A DNA stretch of 64,000 bases from Sphingobacteriaceae bacterium (GCA_024645045.1 JAHEGO010000002.1:1-64000); one strand, 5' to 3'. Counted from the stretch's first letter, positions 25,921-36,593 are shown. The notes: generated from the sequence alone by a model not told the origin. Numbers and translations are program-made.

Positions 25921-28686
25921 ATGGATTATAAGTTTAGCGAAATTGAAGGTAAATGGCAGGCGTTTTGGGCTAAAAACGGCACTTTTAAAGCCGAAAACAG
26001 TTCAAATAAGCCAAAATATTATGTTTTGGATATGTTTCCCTATCCCTCAGGAGCTGGCTTGCACGTAGGGCATCCACTGGGCTATATTGCTTCAGATATA
26101 TTTGCAAGGTACAAGCGATTAAAAGGATTCAATGTATTGCATCCTATGGGCTACGATTCATTTGGCTTGCCTGCAGAACAATATGCAATTCAAACAGGAC
26201 AACATCCAGCCATTACAACGACTCAAAATATCAATCGTTATAGAGAACAGTTAGATCGAATCGGTTTTTCATTTGATTGGTCGAGAGAAATAAAAACTAG
26301 CGATCCGAATTATTACAGATGGACTCAATGGATTTTTCAACAATTATTTAATTCATGGTATAATACAAATTCCCAAAAAGCAGAAAGCATTGATATTTTA
26401 ATCTCAATATTTCAAAATGAAGGTAACCACGGAGTAAAAGCTTGTGCTTCGGAATCTGATGAATTTACTGCAAGTCAATGGAATTCATTCGATGAAGCTA
26501 CACAACAAAAAATATTATTGAATTATAGAATTGCATATTTAGCAGATAGTTGGGTGAATTGGTGCCCTGCATTAGGCACTGTGTTGGCAAATGATGAGGT
26601 GAAAGATGGATATTCAGAAAGAGGTGGACATCCAGTAGAGCAAAAGCTCATGAAGCAATGGTCGCTAAGGATTGCGGCCTATGCTGATCGTTTATTGCAA
26701 GGTTTAGATCTAGTAGATTGGACCGACCCAATTAAAGAAATGCAAAGAAATTGGATTGGCAAAAGTGAAGGTGCTGCAATAGCATTCCAATTATTAGGGC
26801 ATTCCGAAAACATTACAGTTTTCAGTACAAGGCCAGATACTATTTTTGGCGCTACATTTTTAGTGTTGGCACCGGAGCACGAATTAGTAAACAGCATCAC
26901 CACGCAAAACTATATAGAAGCGGTTAAAGCATACCAACAATCTGCTGCTGTGAAATCTGAAAGAGATAGAATGAGTGATGTGAAAACAATTTCTGGTCAG
27001 TTTACAGGGGCCTATGTTCAGCATCCATTTTCAAATGAAAAAATTCCTGTATGGATTGGAGATTATGTTTTAGCAAGTTATGGCACAGGAGCTGTAATGG
27101 CTGTTCCTGCTCATGATTCTAGGGATTATGCATTTGCTAAACATTTTAATTTGCCAATCGTTGAAGTAGTTGCAGGAGGTGATATTTCCATTGCATCGTA
27201 TGATGCAAAAGAAGGAACGATGATTAATTCTGATTTTTTAAATGGTTTAAATGTAAAAGAAGCCATTCGAAAAGTAATTGAAAAATTAGAAGCAGCAGGT
27301 ATAGGAAAAGGTAAAGTTAATTTCAGATTAAGAGATGCCATTTTTGGACGTCAAAGATATTGGGGAGAACCAATTCCTGTTTATTATAAAAATGAAATTC
27401 CTTATTTAATTGCAAGCGAAGACTTACCTCTAAATTTGCCTGAAGTAGATAAGTTTTTACCTACCGAAGATGGCGAACCACCATTGGCTAGAGCAAAGGA
27501 TTGGAAATATAAAGGGCAATACAATTACGAGACAACCACAATGCCTGGTTGGGCGGGTTCTTCATGGTATTACTTAAGATACATGGATTCGCAAAATGAG
27601 CAAGAATTTGCTAATGCAGATTCTTTGAAATATTGGAATCAAGTTGATCTTTATATTGGCGGTTCGGAACATGCAACAGGACATTTATTATATGCACGCT
27701 TTTTTTGTAAGTTTTTATTTGACCTTGGCTATTTGAACTTTGATGAACCTTTCAAAAAATTGATCAATCAAGGTATGATTCAAGGTCGTTCGAACTTTGT
27801 ATATAGAATCAATGGTACCAATCAATACGTTTCATACGATTTAAAAGAGCAGTACCAAACAACTGCATTGCATGCAGATGTAAATTGTGTTGAAAATGAC
27901 CAATTAAATATTTCAAAATTTAAAGCCTCATTCCCTGAATATGCCAATGCAGAATTTGTGTTGAGTGCAGGTAAATACCATTGCGGTTTTGAAGTGGAGA
28001 AAATGTCGAAATCTAAGTACAACGTGGTTAATCCAGACGATATCATTAGTAGATATGGTGCGGATACTTTAAGGATGTATGAAATGTTTTTGGGGCCTTT
28101 AGAACAAAGCAAGCCATGGAATACCAATGGAATAGAAGGCGTTCATAAATTTTTAAGAAAATTCTGGAAATTGTATCACGATGAACAGTTTAATTTTTCT
28201 ATAAATGAAGCTGCGCCATCAAAAGAAGCATACAAGTCGTTGCATAAATTAATTAAAAAAGTGCAAGAAGACATTGAAAGATTTTCTTTTAATACTTCGG
28301 TGAGCAGTTTTATGATTTGTGTAAATGAATTGCAAGATTTAAAATGCAATAATCGTGCAATATTAAAAGAGCTTGTTGTTTTGTTATCTCCATATGCACC
28401 TCATATTGCAGAGGAGTTGTGGGCCTTGTTAGGCTACGAAAATGGCACTTTGTCAACTACTGCATTTCCTACTTTCGACCCTAGCTATTTGGTAGAAGAT
28501 GAATTCAGTTATCCAATTTCAATTAACGGGAAAACTAAAATTAATTTAGCAATTTCATTGCAATTAGAACAGCAAGCAGTTATTGATTTGGTATTGTCAA
28601 GTGAAGATGTACAAAAATATTTAGAAGGAAAAACTCCTAAAAAGGTAATTTTTGTCAAAGGGAAAATTATCAATATTGTATTGTAA
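25921..28686 (+). CDS. leuS: Leucyl-tRNA synthetase
   Basis: Class I synthetase charging tRNA-Leu, 921 aa. The HIGH motif is HVGH at residues 48-51 within [17 protein letters not shown], and KMSKS is at 694-698. The CP1 editing domain (about 250-440) includes [21 protein letters not shown] and the [19 protein letters not shown] pocket. The longer insert before KMSKS ([20 protein letters not shown] and following) is usual in Bacteroidota LeuS. The stop abuts the convergent rodA stop without a base between. Confidence 0.98.
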   Translation: MDYKFSEIEGKWQAFWAKNGTFKAENSSNKPKYYVLDMFPYPSGAGLHVGHPLGYIASDIFARYKRLKGFNVLHPMGYDSFGLPAEQYAIQTGQHPAITTTQNINRYREQLDRIGFSFDWSREIKTSDPNYYRWTQWIFQQLFNSWYNTNSQKAESIDILISIFQNEGNHGVKACASESDEFTASQWNSFDEATQQKILLNYRIAYLADSWVNWCPALGTVLANDEVKDGYSERGGHPVEQKLMKQWSLRIAAYADRLLQGLDLVDWTDPIKEMQRNWIGKSEGAAIAFQLLGHSENITVFSTRPDTIFGATFLVLAPEHELVNSITTQNYIEAVKAYQQSAAVKSERDRMSDVKTISGQFTGAYVQHPFSNEKIPVWIGDYVLASYGTGAVMAVPAHDSRDYAFAKHFNLPIVEVVAGGDISIASYDAKEGTMINSDFLNGLNVKEAIRKVIEKLEAAGIGKGKVNFRLRDAIFGRQRYWGEPIPVYYKNEIPYLIASEDLPLNLPEVDKFLPTEDGEPPLARAKDWKYKGQYNYETTTMPGWAGSSWYYLRYMDSQNEQEFANADSLKYWNQVDLYIGGSEHATGHLLYARFFCKFLFDLGYLNFDEPFKKLINQGMIQGRSNFVYRINGTNQYVSYDLKEQYQTTALHADVNCVENDQLNISKFKASFPEYANAEFVLSAGKYHCGFEVEKMSKSKYNVVNPDDIISRYGADTLRMYEMFLGPLEQSKPWNTNGIEGVHKFLRKFWKLYHDEQFNFSINEAAPSKEAYKSLHKLIKKVQEDIERFSFNTSVSSFMICVNELQDLKCNNRAILKELVVLLSPYAPHIAEELWALLGYENGTLSTTAFPTFDPSYLVEDEFSYPISINGKTKINLAISLQLEQQAVIDLVLSSEDVQKYLEGKTPKKVIFVKGKIINIVL

Positions 28687-29952
28687 TTATTTGATAATAT
28701 TTTGACGATTTGCGTCTAGTTTAATTAAGATAAACAGGAGTATGGTGAAGCTCCAAAGCGATGAGCCACCATAGCTAATAAAGGGGAGTGGGATTCCAAT
28801 TACTGGCACCAAACCTATGGTCATGCCTATGTTTACAAAGAGATGCAAAAATAAAATGCTTGCAACTCCGTAGCCATAAATTCTGCTTAATGGAGACCGC
28901 TGCCTTTCTGCAATAAAAATTATTCGCAATAATAATGTGAGGAATAAGCCTATTAAAACAAGACTTCCTACAAATCCATACTCTTCACCTATTGTACAAA
29001 AGATAAAGTCAGTACTTTGTTCCGGAACAAAATCATATTTGGTTTGGGTTCCATTCAAAAAGCCCTTGCCAATAAGTCTTCCAGAGCCAATGGCAATTTT
29101 ACTTTGATTCACATTGTAGCCGGCACCTTTAATGTCAATTTCTTTACCTACTAAATTATTGATACGGTCTCGATGGTGTTGTTTCATTACGTTGTTGAAA
29201 ACATAACTAAAACCAATAACCATTGTTGCAACAAGTACAGCGCCTGAAATAATTACAGGAATAAATTTCTTTTTCTTTCTGTAATTATAAAGTAAGACTC
29301 CAGTAATACTTGCAATTCCAATTAGAATGCTTGATTTCGCAAATAGTAAACTTAATACAAAAGCAATTCCAATTAATAAACCAATTACTAGCACCATTCC
29401 AGAAAGTCCTTCTCTGTATAATACTAAAACGAATGCAACATAGGTAAGTGCAGAACCCACATCACCTTGCAATAAAATAAGTGCCATTGGTAAACCAATT
29501 AATGTGAGGACGCTAAATTTTGTAGAAAATTTTTCCATCTTCACACCACCGCTAAGGTATTTGGCGACGACCAATGCGGTTGCAAATTTGGCGAATTCCG
29601 CAGGTTGTAATCTGAAACTTCCTATTTCAAACCATGACCTAGATCCATTAACGTATTTTCCAAAAAACAATACAGAAACTAGCATCATTAAGGTTATGCC
29701 ATATATACCAAAAGAAAATACAGAAAAGAATTTACTGTCTATCAATAACACCATTAAGCCAATAAATAATGCTGTTGCAATCCAAAGTAATTGTTTACCG
29801 TAATTTTTTTCTAAGTCAAAAATACTTGCATGGTTCTCATCGAAAACTGCAGCATATATATTGAGCCATCCAATTAAAACAAGCGCTAAATATAAAAGCA
29901 CAATTGGGAGGTCAATACTTTTCCAAAATTTATTTTGTCCTAAATTACTCAT
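28687..29952 (-). CDS. rodA: Rod shape-determining protein RodA
   Basis: SEDS-family peptidoglycan glycosyltransferase, the polymerase partner of PBP2 in cell elongation. It has 421 aa with about ten transmembrane segments. The family motifs include GSRSWFEIGSFRLQPAEFAK, GDVGSALTYVAFVLVLY, QSKIAIGSGRLIGKGFLNG and the C-terminal GIPLPFISYGGSSL. It is the last gene of the mreBCD-mrdA-rodA operon, starting one base after the mrdA stop. The paired position with PBP2 points to RodA rather than FtsW. Confidence 0.96.
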   Translation of the reverse strand: MSNLGQNKFWKSIDLPIVLLYLALVLIGWLNIYAAVFDENHASIFDLEKNYGKQLLWIATALFIGLMVLLIDSKFFSVFSFGIYGITLMMLVSVLFFGKYVNGSRSWFEIGSFRLQPAEFAKFATALVVAKYLSGGVKMEKFSTKFSVLTLIGLPMALILLQGDVGSALTYVAFVLVLYREGLSGMVLVIGLLIGIAFVLSLLFAKSSILIGIASITGVLLYNYRKKKKFIPVIISGAVLVATMVIGFSYVFNNVMKQHHRDRINNLVGKEIDIKGAGYNVNQSKIAIGSGRLIGKGFLNGTQTKYDFVPEQSTDFIFCTIGEEYGFVGSLVLIGLFLTLLLRIIFIAERQRSPLSRIYGYGVASILFLHLFVNIGMTIGLVPVIGIPLPFISYGGSSLWSFTILLFILIKLDANRQNIIK

Positions 29953-29953
29953 G

Positions 29954-31798
29954 TCAATGGCTTTCTTTGGTTTCCGTAAAAGTTGGATGAATTAAATCTG
30001 CATTTAACAATCGGTCAATATAATAGGCTGGTCTAGAAACACTGTCTTTAATATATTTTTCAACCAAAATACTAGCAATAGGAGCGGCCCATGTTGCACC
30101 GTAACCAGAATTTTCTACAATAACAGCAATGGCAATTTTAGGATTGTTCCGAGGTGCAAATGCCACAAAAACCGAATGTGATTTTCCGTGTGAATTTTGT
30201 GCAGTGCCTGTCTTTCCACACATTGGAATGTCAGCAATTTTTGCATAGGTAGCTGTTCCATGGTCCACTACTTGTTGCATTCCATCAATAACCACATTAA
30301 AATAAGAACTATCTATTTTAACAGCATGTTTGGTAGTGTACTCCGGTTTTTTGATTTGATTCTTTCCGATTGCTTTAATTAAATGTGGGCTATAATAGAA
30401 TCCTCTGTTGGCAATTATCGCCATGGTATTGGCCATTTGTAATGGTGTAACACCAAGTTCACCTTGCCCTATGGCTAATGAAATAATAGTAGAAGATTTC
30501 CAGTGTCCCGAACTGTAGTATTTGTCGTAAAATGCAACAGTAGGTAATAGTCCTCCCAGTTCGTTGGGCAAATCAATTTCTAATTTTTTACCAATTCCAA
30601 ATTGTAAAATATAATCTCTCCAAACTAAATAGTTTTTTTCTACAGAACCGTAATTTCCTTGGTCGATTAATTTTTTAAACAACCAACAATAGTATGAATT
30701 ACAAGATTGAGCAATGGATTCATTTAGATTTAATGGAGAGTGATTGTGTTCGCATTTAACCATTCTGTTTCCAATTGAATAGCCTCCATTACAAGGAAAT
30801 CTTGTCTCGGGCACAATAAGATGCTCTTGTTGTCCGATAAGGGCTTGTACGGCTTTAAAAATTGATCCAGGAGGATATTGCGCCATGATTGGTCTGATGA
30901 ACAATGGCTTTTCAGGAGCTTTTAAAAGTTTGATGTAATTATTCCCTCTTTCTGGACCAACTAATAAGTTTGGGTCATAAGTTGGACTACTTACAAAGCA
31001 AAGAATTTCGCCGGTACTAGGTTCAATTGCTACAACACTGCCTTTCTTATTACGCATTAATTTTTCCGCTAGTTTTTGAATGCGTAAATCAAGCGATGAA
31101 ATTAATTTTTCTCCAGCAATGGCAGTGGTGTCGTATTTGCCGTCTTCGTAACTTCCTTGATCTCTGTTTAAGGCGTCAACCATAATTATTTTTGTACCTC
31201 GCTGACCTCTTAAAATAGTTTCATAAGATTTTTCAATCCCTGAAATGCCTATATAGTCACCTATTTGGTAATAATTATTCGTCTTCTTAATTCTATTTTC
31301 ATCTACCTCGCCAATATAGCCTAATACTTGAGCTGCAACAGAATCTGGATATCTTCTAACTGTTCTATTTTGAACAAAGAAACCTTGGTATTCGAAAAGT
31401 CTTTCTTGTATAGATGCGAACGATCGTGCTGATAGTTGTTTAGCAAAAATGGATGCTTTGAAAGGAGAGAATTTTCTTGCTTTGGTTATTCTGGTAATAA
31501 ATTCTGCTTTATCAATTCCAATTAATTTACAAAAGCCTAGTGTGTCAAGGTTTTTAGCTTGCCTAGGTATAACCATTAAATCATAAACCGGTTCATTTTG
31601 AACAATTATTTTTCCGTTTCTATCATAAATAATTCCCCTAGCAGGATAGACAGTTAGTTTTCTGAGTACGTTATTATTAGCAGATAAAAAATAACTATCG
31701 TCAATTACTTGAATATAAAACAAGCGAACAATAAGTATAAAGCAAGTGAAAATTAAAATTGCTTGAATAATGTATTTTCGTTCGAAAAATATATTCAT
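29954..31798 (-). CDS. mrdA: Penicillin-binding protein 2 (elongation transpeptidase)
   Basis: Class B PBP, 614 aa, anchored by one N-terminal helix (about residues 10-28) with the rest in the periplasm. The dimerisation/PBP domain has RGIIYDRNGKIIVQNEP. The transpeptidase active site has the nucleophile in GSIFK (S312, K315), the SCN triad member in QSCNSYYCW, and KTG in CGKTGTAQN. It crosslinks new peptidoglycan with RodA during elongation. It starts directly after mreD and ends one base before rodA. Confidence 0.97.
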   Translation of the reverse strand: MNIFFERKYIIQAILIFTCFILIVRLFYIQVIDDSYFLSANNNVLRKLTVYPARGIIYDRNGKIIVQNEPVYDLMVIPRQAKNLDTLGFCKLIGIDKAEFITRITKARKFSPFKASIFAKQLSARSFASIQERLFEYQGFFVQNRTVRRYPDSVAAQVLGYIGEVDENRIKKTNNYYQIGDYIGISGIEKSYETILRGQRGTKIIMVDALNRDQGSYEDGKYDTTAIAGEKLISSLDLRIQKLAEKLMRNKKGSVVAIEPSTGEILCFVSSPTYDPNLLVGPERGNNYIKLLKAPEKPLFIRPIMAQYPPGSIFKAVQALIGQQEHLIVPETRFPCNGGYSIGNRMVKCEHNHSPLNLNESIAQSCNSYYCWLFKKLIDQGNYGSVEKNYLVWRDYILQFGIGKKLEIDLPNELGGLLPTVAFYDKYYSSGHWKSSTIISLAIGQGELGVTPLQMANTMAIIANRGFYYSPHLIKAIGKNQIKKPEYTTKHAVKIDSSYFNVVIDGMQQVVDHGTATYAKIADIPMCGKTGTAQNSHGKSHSVFVAFAPRNNPKIAIAVIVENSGYGATWAAPIASILVEKYIKDSVSRPAYYIDRLLNADLIHPTFTETKESH

Positions 31799-32314
31799 CT
31801 ATCTTTTTTTTGAATTACTTAATAAATATTGAGATAGAATAATGAGCACTAAAGTAAACAACGAACTCAACGCTGTTCTTGCAAGGGTGATGAAAAACTC
31901 CGATAAACGAAATACTTCAATATTAAATAAAATGAGATGGTGAATAAACACCATAATGATCGCATAAGTTATAAACCATGGCGCCCCCATATTTTTTAGG
32001 TTCGGGCTTGTTTGATGTTCGTAACCTCCTCTAGGGGTAATGATTAAAAACACCATCGGTCTTATGAATGCAATGAAAGTAGCAGCAATTGCATGCATAC
32101 CATCGGTGCTTGAAAAAGTGTCTATTGTTAAGCCAAGCAAAAAAGAAAACAGCAATACATAAAATGGTGCGGTTTCAAATGGCAATAAAAGAATAAATAA
32201 AATATATAAGTAAGGATTAAATAAATTTAGCAATCCAACATTGTTTAGTACTACAACTTGCAAGAGTGCTAAAAAAATAAAACGGAACGCATTTGTGATG
32301 ATAGGATTAATCAT
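31799..32314 (-). CDS. mreD: Rod shape-determining protein MreD
   Basis: A small integral membrane protein of the elongasome, 171 aa with about five hydrophobic segments. Segments include FRFIFLALLQVVVLNNVGLL, YILFILLLPFETAPFYVLLF and LLGLTIDTFSSTDGMHAIAA, the last being the recognisable MreD motif. I chose the ATG at 32314, which overlaps the mreC stop and is preceded by GGAGGAAG, a good Shine-Dalgarno match. A start at 32332 would add six residues inside mreC. Confidence 0.9.
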   Translation of the reverse strand: MINPIITNAFRFIFLALLQVVVLNNVGLLNLFNPYLYILFILLLPFETAPFYVLLFSFLLGLTIDTFSSTDGMHAIAATFIAFIRPMVFLIITPRGGYEHQTSPNLKNMGAPWFITYAIIMVFIHHLILFNIEVFRLSEFFITLARTALSSLFTLVLIILSQYLLSNSKKR

Positions 32315-33140
32315 TGTTTCTTCCTCCTTCAATTTTTATTTTTTCATCAGCAAGTATATCTGAAACAACGTAAACATATCTGAGTGTAGAGAAGTTAGTA
32401 GAAAGTGTCACAGCAACATCAAAGAAGTTGTCTCCATTTTTTTGGTTCACGCTTTTTACTTTTCCAACCATTACGTTTTCAGGAAAAATAGAAGAGAAGC
32501 CTGTTGTCGTAACGGAGTCTCCAACTTTAATTTTAACATGTGTAGGAATATCTTTTAAGTTTCCGATTTTAGGATTTAAACCTTCCCAAACCAAAGAGCC
32601 AAAATCTTTAGTGGAATTTAGTTGTGCACTAATTCTGGTGTCTTTATGAAGAAACGAAATGACAGAGCAATAATGATCCGAAACGTCTTTTACAATTCCT
32701 ACAATACCATCTCCACAAATTACACCCATGTTCTTTCGAATGCCATGAATTCTACCTCTGTTTAAAGTCAAGTAATTGTTTCTTTTTAAAATGGTATTAT
32801 TGATAACTTTTGCTTGAATGTATGTGTATTGCTGAAATGACATGCTGGTATCAGTATAAACACCTGTGTTTATTTTATTGGAATACCTTTCTGAAAGCAC
32901 CTGATTTTTTAATCGTGCATTTTCAATAGACAAACTATCATTAACAATACTAAGATTTACGAACGATTGAATGTTAGAAGAAATACTAAATATTTTTCCG
33001 CTGATTTTGTTTGAAGAATTAAAGAAGCTAGCGCTTTGATAACCATTGCTATTGAAAAGCATAGAGAAAGCAATTACTTCTAAAAATAAAAAAAGAAAGA
33101 AAGAATAATATCTTAAAAAGAATATTCCAAGGTTACGCAT
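32307..33140 (-). CDS. mreC: Rod shape-determining protein MreC
   Basis: A 277-residue bitopic protein of the elongasome. It has an N-terminal helix (about 10-28), a coiled-coil stretch (about 60-90, SIVNDSLSIENARLKNQVLS), and a periplasmic beta domain containing RGRIHGIRKNMGVICGDGIVG and WEGLNPKIGNLKDIPTHVKI. These match the MreC fold that activates PBP2/RodA. It lies between mreB and mreD; its stop overlaps the mreD start. Confidence 0.95.
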   Translation of the reverse strand: MRNLGIFFLRYYSFFLFLFLEVIAFSMLFNSNGYQSASFFNSSNKISGKIFSISSNIQSFVNLSIVNDSLSIENARLKNQVLSERYSNKINTGVYTDTSMSFQQYTYIQAKVINNTILKRNNYLTLNRGRIHGIRKNMGVICGDGIVGIVKDVSDHYCSVISFLHKDTRISAQLNSTKDFGSLVWEGLNPKIGNLKDIPTHVKIKVGDSVTTTGFSSIFPENVMVGKVKSVNQKNGDNFFDVAVTLSTNFSTLRYVYVVSDILADEKIKIEGGRNND

Positions 33141-33174
33141 TCGACAGAGTTATTTATTATTCTTTCTTTGCAAA

Positions 33175-34197
33175 TTAGGTCATTAAGAATTTGAAGTTGC
33201 CGATATTTTTCAACGCGATACCAGTTCCCCTAACAACGGCTCTTAATGGATCTTCTGCTATATGAACAGGTAATTTTGTTTTTGCAGATATTCTTTTATC
33301 AAGTCCACGTAATAAAGCACCACCACCTGTTAAATAAATACCTGTTTGGTAAATGTCTGCAGATAATTCTGGAGGTGTAATTTCAAGCGCCTTTAAAATT
33401 GCTTCTTCAATTTTTGAAATGGATTTATCTAAACAATGTGCAATTTCAGTGTAAGAAACTTTAATTTGTTTCGGAACACCGGTCATTAAATCTCTTCCTT
33501 GTACTGCAAATTCTGCAGGTGGATCAGTAAGTTCAGGCAATGCGGCACCTACTTCAATTTTAATTTTCTCAGCTGTTCTATCGCCAATTAATATATTGTG
33601 TTGACGACGCATGTAATTCACAATGTCGCTGTCAAAATTATCTCCAGCTACACGAATAGATTGATCGCAAACAATTCCAGATAAGGCAATGACAGCAATT
33701 TCTGTAGTTCCGCCTCCGATATCAATGATCATGTTTCCCATTGGTTCTTCTACGTCAATTCCAATTCCAATTGCAGCAGCCATTGGCTCGTGAATCATAT
33801 ATACTTCTTTTGCACCTGCAATTTCTGCAGAGTCGCGAACCGCTCTTTTTTCTACTTCTGTAATACCTGAAGGAATACAAATTACCATTTTCAAACTAGG
33901 CAAAAACCAGCCTTTACCAGTATTGATCATTTTGATCATTCCGCGTATCATGTGTTCTGCCGCATCAAAATCAGCAATAACTCCATCTTTTAAAGGACGA
34001 ATAGTTTTAATACCATCATGAGATTTTCCATCCATTTGCATGGCTTGTTTGCCAACTGCAATCACTTTATTTGTTTTTCTATCGATGGCAACAATTGAAG
34101 GTTCATCAACTACCACTTTATCGTTATGAATGATAAGGGTATTGGCTGTTCCTAAGTCTATGGCAATTTCTTGCGTAAAAAAATTAAATAATCCCAT
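33175..34197 (-). CDS. mreB: Rod shape-determining protein MreB
   Basis: The bacterial actin that organises lateral wall synthesis, 340 aa. Actin-fold nucleotide motifs are IDLGTANTLI (residues 13-22), MIDIGGGTTEIAVIALSG and TGGGALLRGLD, with EPMAAAIG between. The N-terminal MGLFNFFTQE is a short amphipathic membrane-binding segment, as usual. It heads the mreBCD-mrdA-rodA operon, 83 bases downstream of purH on the same strand. Confidence 0.98.
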   Translation of the reverse strand: MGLFNFFTQEIAIDLGTANTLIIHNDKVVVDEPSIVAIDRKTNKVIAVGKQAMQMDGKSHDGIKTIRPLKDGVIADFDAAEHMIRGMIKMINTGKGWFLPSLKMVICIPSGITEVEKRAVRDSAEIAGAKEVYMIHEPMAAAIGIGIDVEEPMGNMIIDIGGGTTEIAVIALSGIVCDQSIRVAGDNFDSDIVNYMRRQHNILIGDRTAEKIKIEVGAALPELTDPPAEFAVQGRDLMTGVPKQIKVSYTEIAHCLDKSISKIEEAILKALEITPPELSADIYQTGIYLTGGGALLRGLDKRISAKTKLPVHIAEDPLRAVVRGTGIALKNIGNFKFLMT

Positions 34198-34211
34198 TGT
34201 TAAAAAGTTTT

Positions 34212-34227
34212 ACAGCTGTGAAGCTGT
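34212..34227 (-). promoter_or_regulatory. Small hairpin in the mreB leader
   Basis: ACAGCT and AGCTGT form a perfect 6-bp stem with a 4-base loop, about 15 bases upstream of the mreB ATG. A second inverted repeat, TTTGTAT...ATACAAA (34257-34274), sits just after the purH stop. Neither has a good terminator T-run, so read-through from purH into mreB seems possible. Confidence 0.3.
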
Positions 34228-34280
34228 GTAAATTACATAAAAATATGAATATAATGTTTGTATAAAAATACAAATAATTA

Positions 34281-35807
34281 TTAATGCTTAAAATGCCTTA
34301 CACCTGTCATCACCATTGCAATGTTATTCGCATTACAATAGTCAACGGATGCTTGGTCTTTTATAGAACCACCTGGCTGCAAAACAGCAGTAATGCCTGC
34401 TTTGTGAGCGATCTCTACACAGTCTGGGAAAGGAAAGAATGCGTCTGAAGCCATAACAGAACCAGTTAAATCAAAGCCAAATGTTTTGGCTTTTAAGATT
34501 GCTTGTTGAAGCGCATCAACCCTAGAAGTTTGGCCAACGCCACTAGCTAATAATTGGCCGTTTTTTACTAAAACAATGGTATTAGATTTTGTATGTTTTA
34601 CTAATTTATTAGCAAACGCTAAATCCTTCAATTCTGCTGCAGTAGCTATTTTGGTGGTTACCGGCTTCATTTGAGCTGCAGTTTCCATTGCTAAATCTTT
34701 ATCTTGCTCAATCACTCCATTTAACAACGTTTTGAATTGTTTTTTAGGAAGAGAAACAGCTTTTTGTTGCAATAAAATTCGATTCTTTTTTTCTACTAAT
34801 AATTCTAGTGCATCGGCATCAAAACCAGGCGCAATAAGTACTTCAAAGAATAAAGGTTGTATAAGTTCTGCAGTTGCTCTATCTAAATTTCTATTGCAAA
34901 TTAATACGCCTCCAAATGCAGAAACAGGATCACATGCTAATGCGATAGTCCAGGCTTCAGATAGGGTAGGTCGGCTAGCAATTCCGCATGCATTGGTATG
35001 TTTTAAAATAGCAAAAGTTGGTTCGTCAAATTCCTTAATCAACTCAACAGCTGCATCCACATCAACCAAATTATTATAAGACAACTCTTTCCCATTTAAT
35101 TTGTTAAACATTTGGGTTAAGTCGCCATAAAACACCCCTTTTTGATGAGGGTTTTCGCCATATCTTAAAACGCTAGATTCTTGAATGCTATGTTTGAATA
35201 CCTCCAAAGGGGCATCTTGATTGAAATAATTAAAAATTGCAGTATCGTAATGCGAACTTGTATGAAAAGCTCTTTTAGCAAATTCCTTTCTTTCTGTAAG
35301 GTTGCTGCCACCATTATTTGCGGTCAATACTTCATTCAGTAGTCCGTATTCGTTTCTGCTAGCAACAATGATTACATCTTGGTGGTTTTTAGCCGCAGCC
35401 CTAATTAATGAAATACCTCCAATGTCAATTTTCTCAATAATTTCAGCCGATGATGCGCCTGAGGCAACCGTTTCTTCAAAAGGATATAAATCGACAATAA
35501 CTAAATCAATTTCTGGGATCTCAAATTGAGCAATTTCAGCTTGGTCAGCAGTATTCTCTCTTCTGTTAAGAATGCCTCCGAACACTTTAGGATGTAAAGT
35601 TTTAACCCTTCCTCCTAAAATAGATGGATAACTAGTTAGTGTTTCTACAGGAACCACAGGCACATTCATTTCTTTAATGAAACTTTCTGTTCCTCCTGTA
35701 GAATAGATAGTTACACCATTTTTGTGCAATAATTCTATGATTGGTGCTAGATGATCTTTGTAATAAACTGAAATTAGGGCAGATTTTACCTTTTTGATTG
35801 TTTCCAT
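34281..35807 (-). CDS. purH: Bifunctional AICAR transformylase / IMP cyclohydrolase
   Basis: The last two steps of purine synthesis, 508 aa. The N-terminal MGS-like IMP cyclohydrolase domain (about 1-190) has STGGTESFIKE, GGRVKTLHPKVFGGIL and IDIGGISLIRAAAKN. The C-terminal AICAR transformylase has SVLRYGENPHQKG, FAILKHTNACGIA and ASDAFFPFPDCVE. It lies 87 bases downstream of purN on the same strand, with an 18-bp palindrome at the junction. Confidence 0.97.
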   Translation of the reverse strand: METIKKVKSALISVYYKDHLAPIIELLHKNGVTIYSTGGTESFIKEMNVPVVPVETLTSYPSILGGRVKTLHPKVFGGILNRRENTADQAEIAQFEIPEIDLVIVDLYPFEETVASGASSAEIIEKIDIGGISLIRAAAKNHQDVIIVASRNEYGLLNEVLTANNGGSNLTERKEFAKRAFHTSSHYDTAIFNYFNQDAPLEVFKHSIQESSVLRYGENPHQKGVFYGDLTQMFNKLNGKELSYNNLVDVDAAVELIKEFDEPTFAILKHTNACGIASRPTLSEAWTIALACDPVSAFGGVLICNRNLDRATAELIQPLFFEVLIAPGFDADALELLVEKKNRILLQQKAVSLPKKQFKTLLNGVIEQDKDLAMETAAQMKPVTTKIATAAELKDLAFANKLVKHTKSNTIVLVKNGQLLASGVGQTSRVDALQQAILKAKTFGFDLTGSVMASDAFFPFPDCVEIAHKAGITAVLQPGGSIKDQASVDYCNANNIAMVMTGVRHFKH

Positions 35808-35883
35808 TAATTTTAGAGGGATTGAAGGCGCAAATTTAGGAAAAAATTAGTGTTTTTTCTGAAATAATGGCAAAAAAGGGAAG

Positions 35884-35901
35884 AAAATAAACGTTTATTT
35901 T
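35884..35901. promoter_or_regulatory. 18-bp perfect palindrome at the end of purN
   Basis: AAAATAAACGTTTATTTT is perfectly self-complementary. It covers the purN stop codon and the first bases of the purN-purH gap. It may be a protein-binding site or an RNA stem between the two genes. No second copy was noticed by eye. Confidence 0.35.
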
Positions 35902-36488
35902 AAAGCCAGACTTGCTTTCTCTGTCTTTTTTAAAAGGTCTTCAATTACTCTTGGGTAATGAACGTGTTCTAACTGGTGAACTCTGTAGGCTAGTTTTTCA
36001 ACCGTGTCAGATTTTTCAACTAAACATTTATTTTGATATATGATCTCGCCTTCATCAAAAGATTCGTTGACAAAATGTATGGTGATACCTGTTTCCAAAT
36101 CGTGGTTGGCCAAAACTTTTTCGTGAATTTTATCACCATACATTCCTTTGCCACCATATTTTGGTAATAATGCAGGGTGAATATTGATGATTCTTTTAGG
36201 ATATTGAGCGATGATATTTTGAGGAATTAACCATAAAAAACCAGCTAAAACGATAAGGTCAACATCTAGGTTTTTTAAAAGTTGTAAAATAACAGAAGAA
36301 TCGTAAAGTTCTTCTTTGCTGAATACATGCGTTGGGATTTCAAAATTATCTGCTCGCTGCAAAACATAAGAGTCTGCTCTGTTTGAAAGCACAATTGCAA
36401 CTTCCATTTCTTTATGGCGTTTAAAATGTTCCATGATGCGTTGTGCATTGGAACCTGAACCAGAAGCAAATATAGCGATGCGTTTCAA
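35895..36488 (-). CDS. purN: Phosphoribosylglycinamide formyltransferase
   Basis: Formyltetrahydrofolate-dependent GAR transformylase of purine synthesis, 197 aa. It has the N-terminal phosphate loop FASGSGSNAQ, the catalytic region NIHPALLPKYGGKGMYG (N and H of the active site), and the DLETGITIHFVNESFDEGEII loop with the catalytic aspartate. It is followed by purH on the same strand and has its own TACTTTTG promoter box. Confidence 0.96.
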   Translation of the reverse strand: MKRIAIFASGSGSNAQRIMEHFKRHKEMEVAIVLSNRADSYVLQRADNFEIPTHVFSKEELYDSSVILQLLKNLDVDLIVLAGFLWLIPQNIIAQYPKRIINIHPALLPKYGGKGMYGDKIHEKVLANHDLETGITIHFVNESFDEGEIIYQNKCLVEKSDTVEKLAYRVHQLEHVHYPRVIEDLLKKTEKASLALK

Positions 36489-36506
36489 TTAGATTTATTT
36501 TGAATT

Positions 36507-36514
36507 CAAAAGTA
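36507..36514 (-). promoter_or_regulatory. -7 box TACTTTTG of purN-purH
   Basis: Exact TAnnTTTG match on the minus strand, 18 bases before the purN ATG. Confidence 0.5.
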
Positions 36515-36549
36515 GCAATTATTTTGCTTTAGTTGAAATCAATTTAATC

Positions 36550-36588
36550 AAAAAAAAAGAGCAATCATTTGATCGCTCTTTTTTTTTT
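36550..36588. terminator. Terminator after hppD
   Basis: AGAGCAATC pairs with GATCGCTCT (one mismatch) around a short loop, with runs of nine or more A on one side and T on the other. It ends the minus-strand hmgA-hppD transcript a few bases after the hppD stop. Confidence 0.85.
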
Positions 36589-36593
36589 GATTC

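Noticed and set aside
34257-34274. TTTGTAT...ATACAAA inverted repeat after purH as a terminator
   Set aside because: The stem is AT-only and lacks a following T-run; it is too weak to call.
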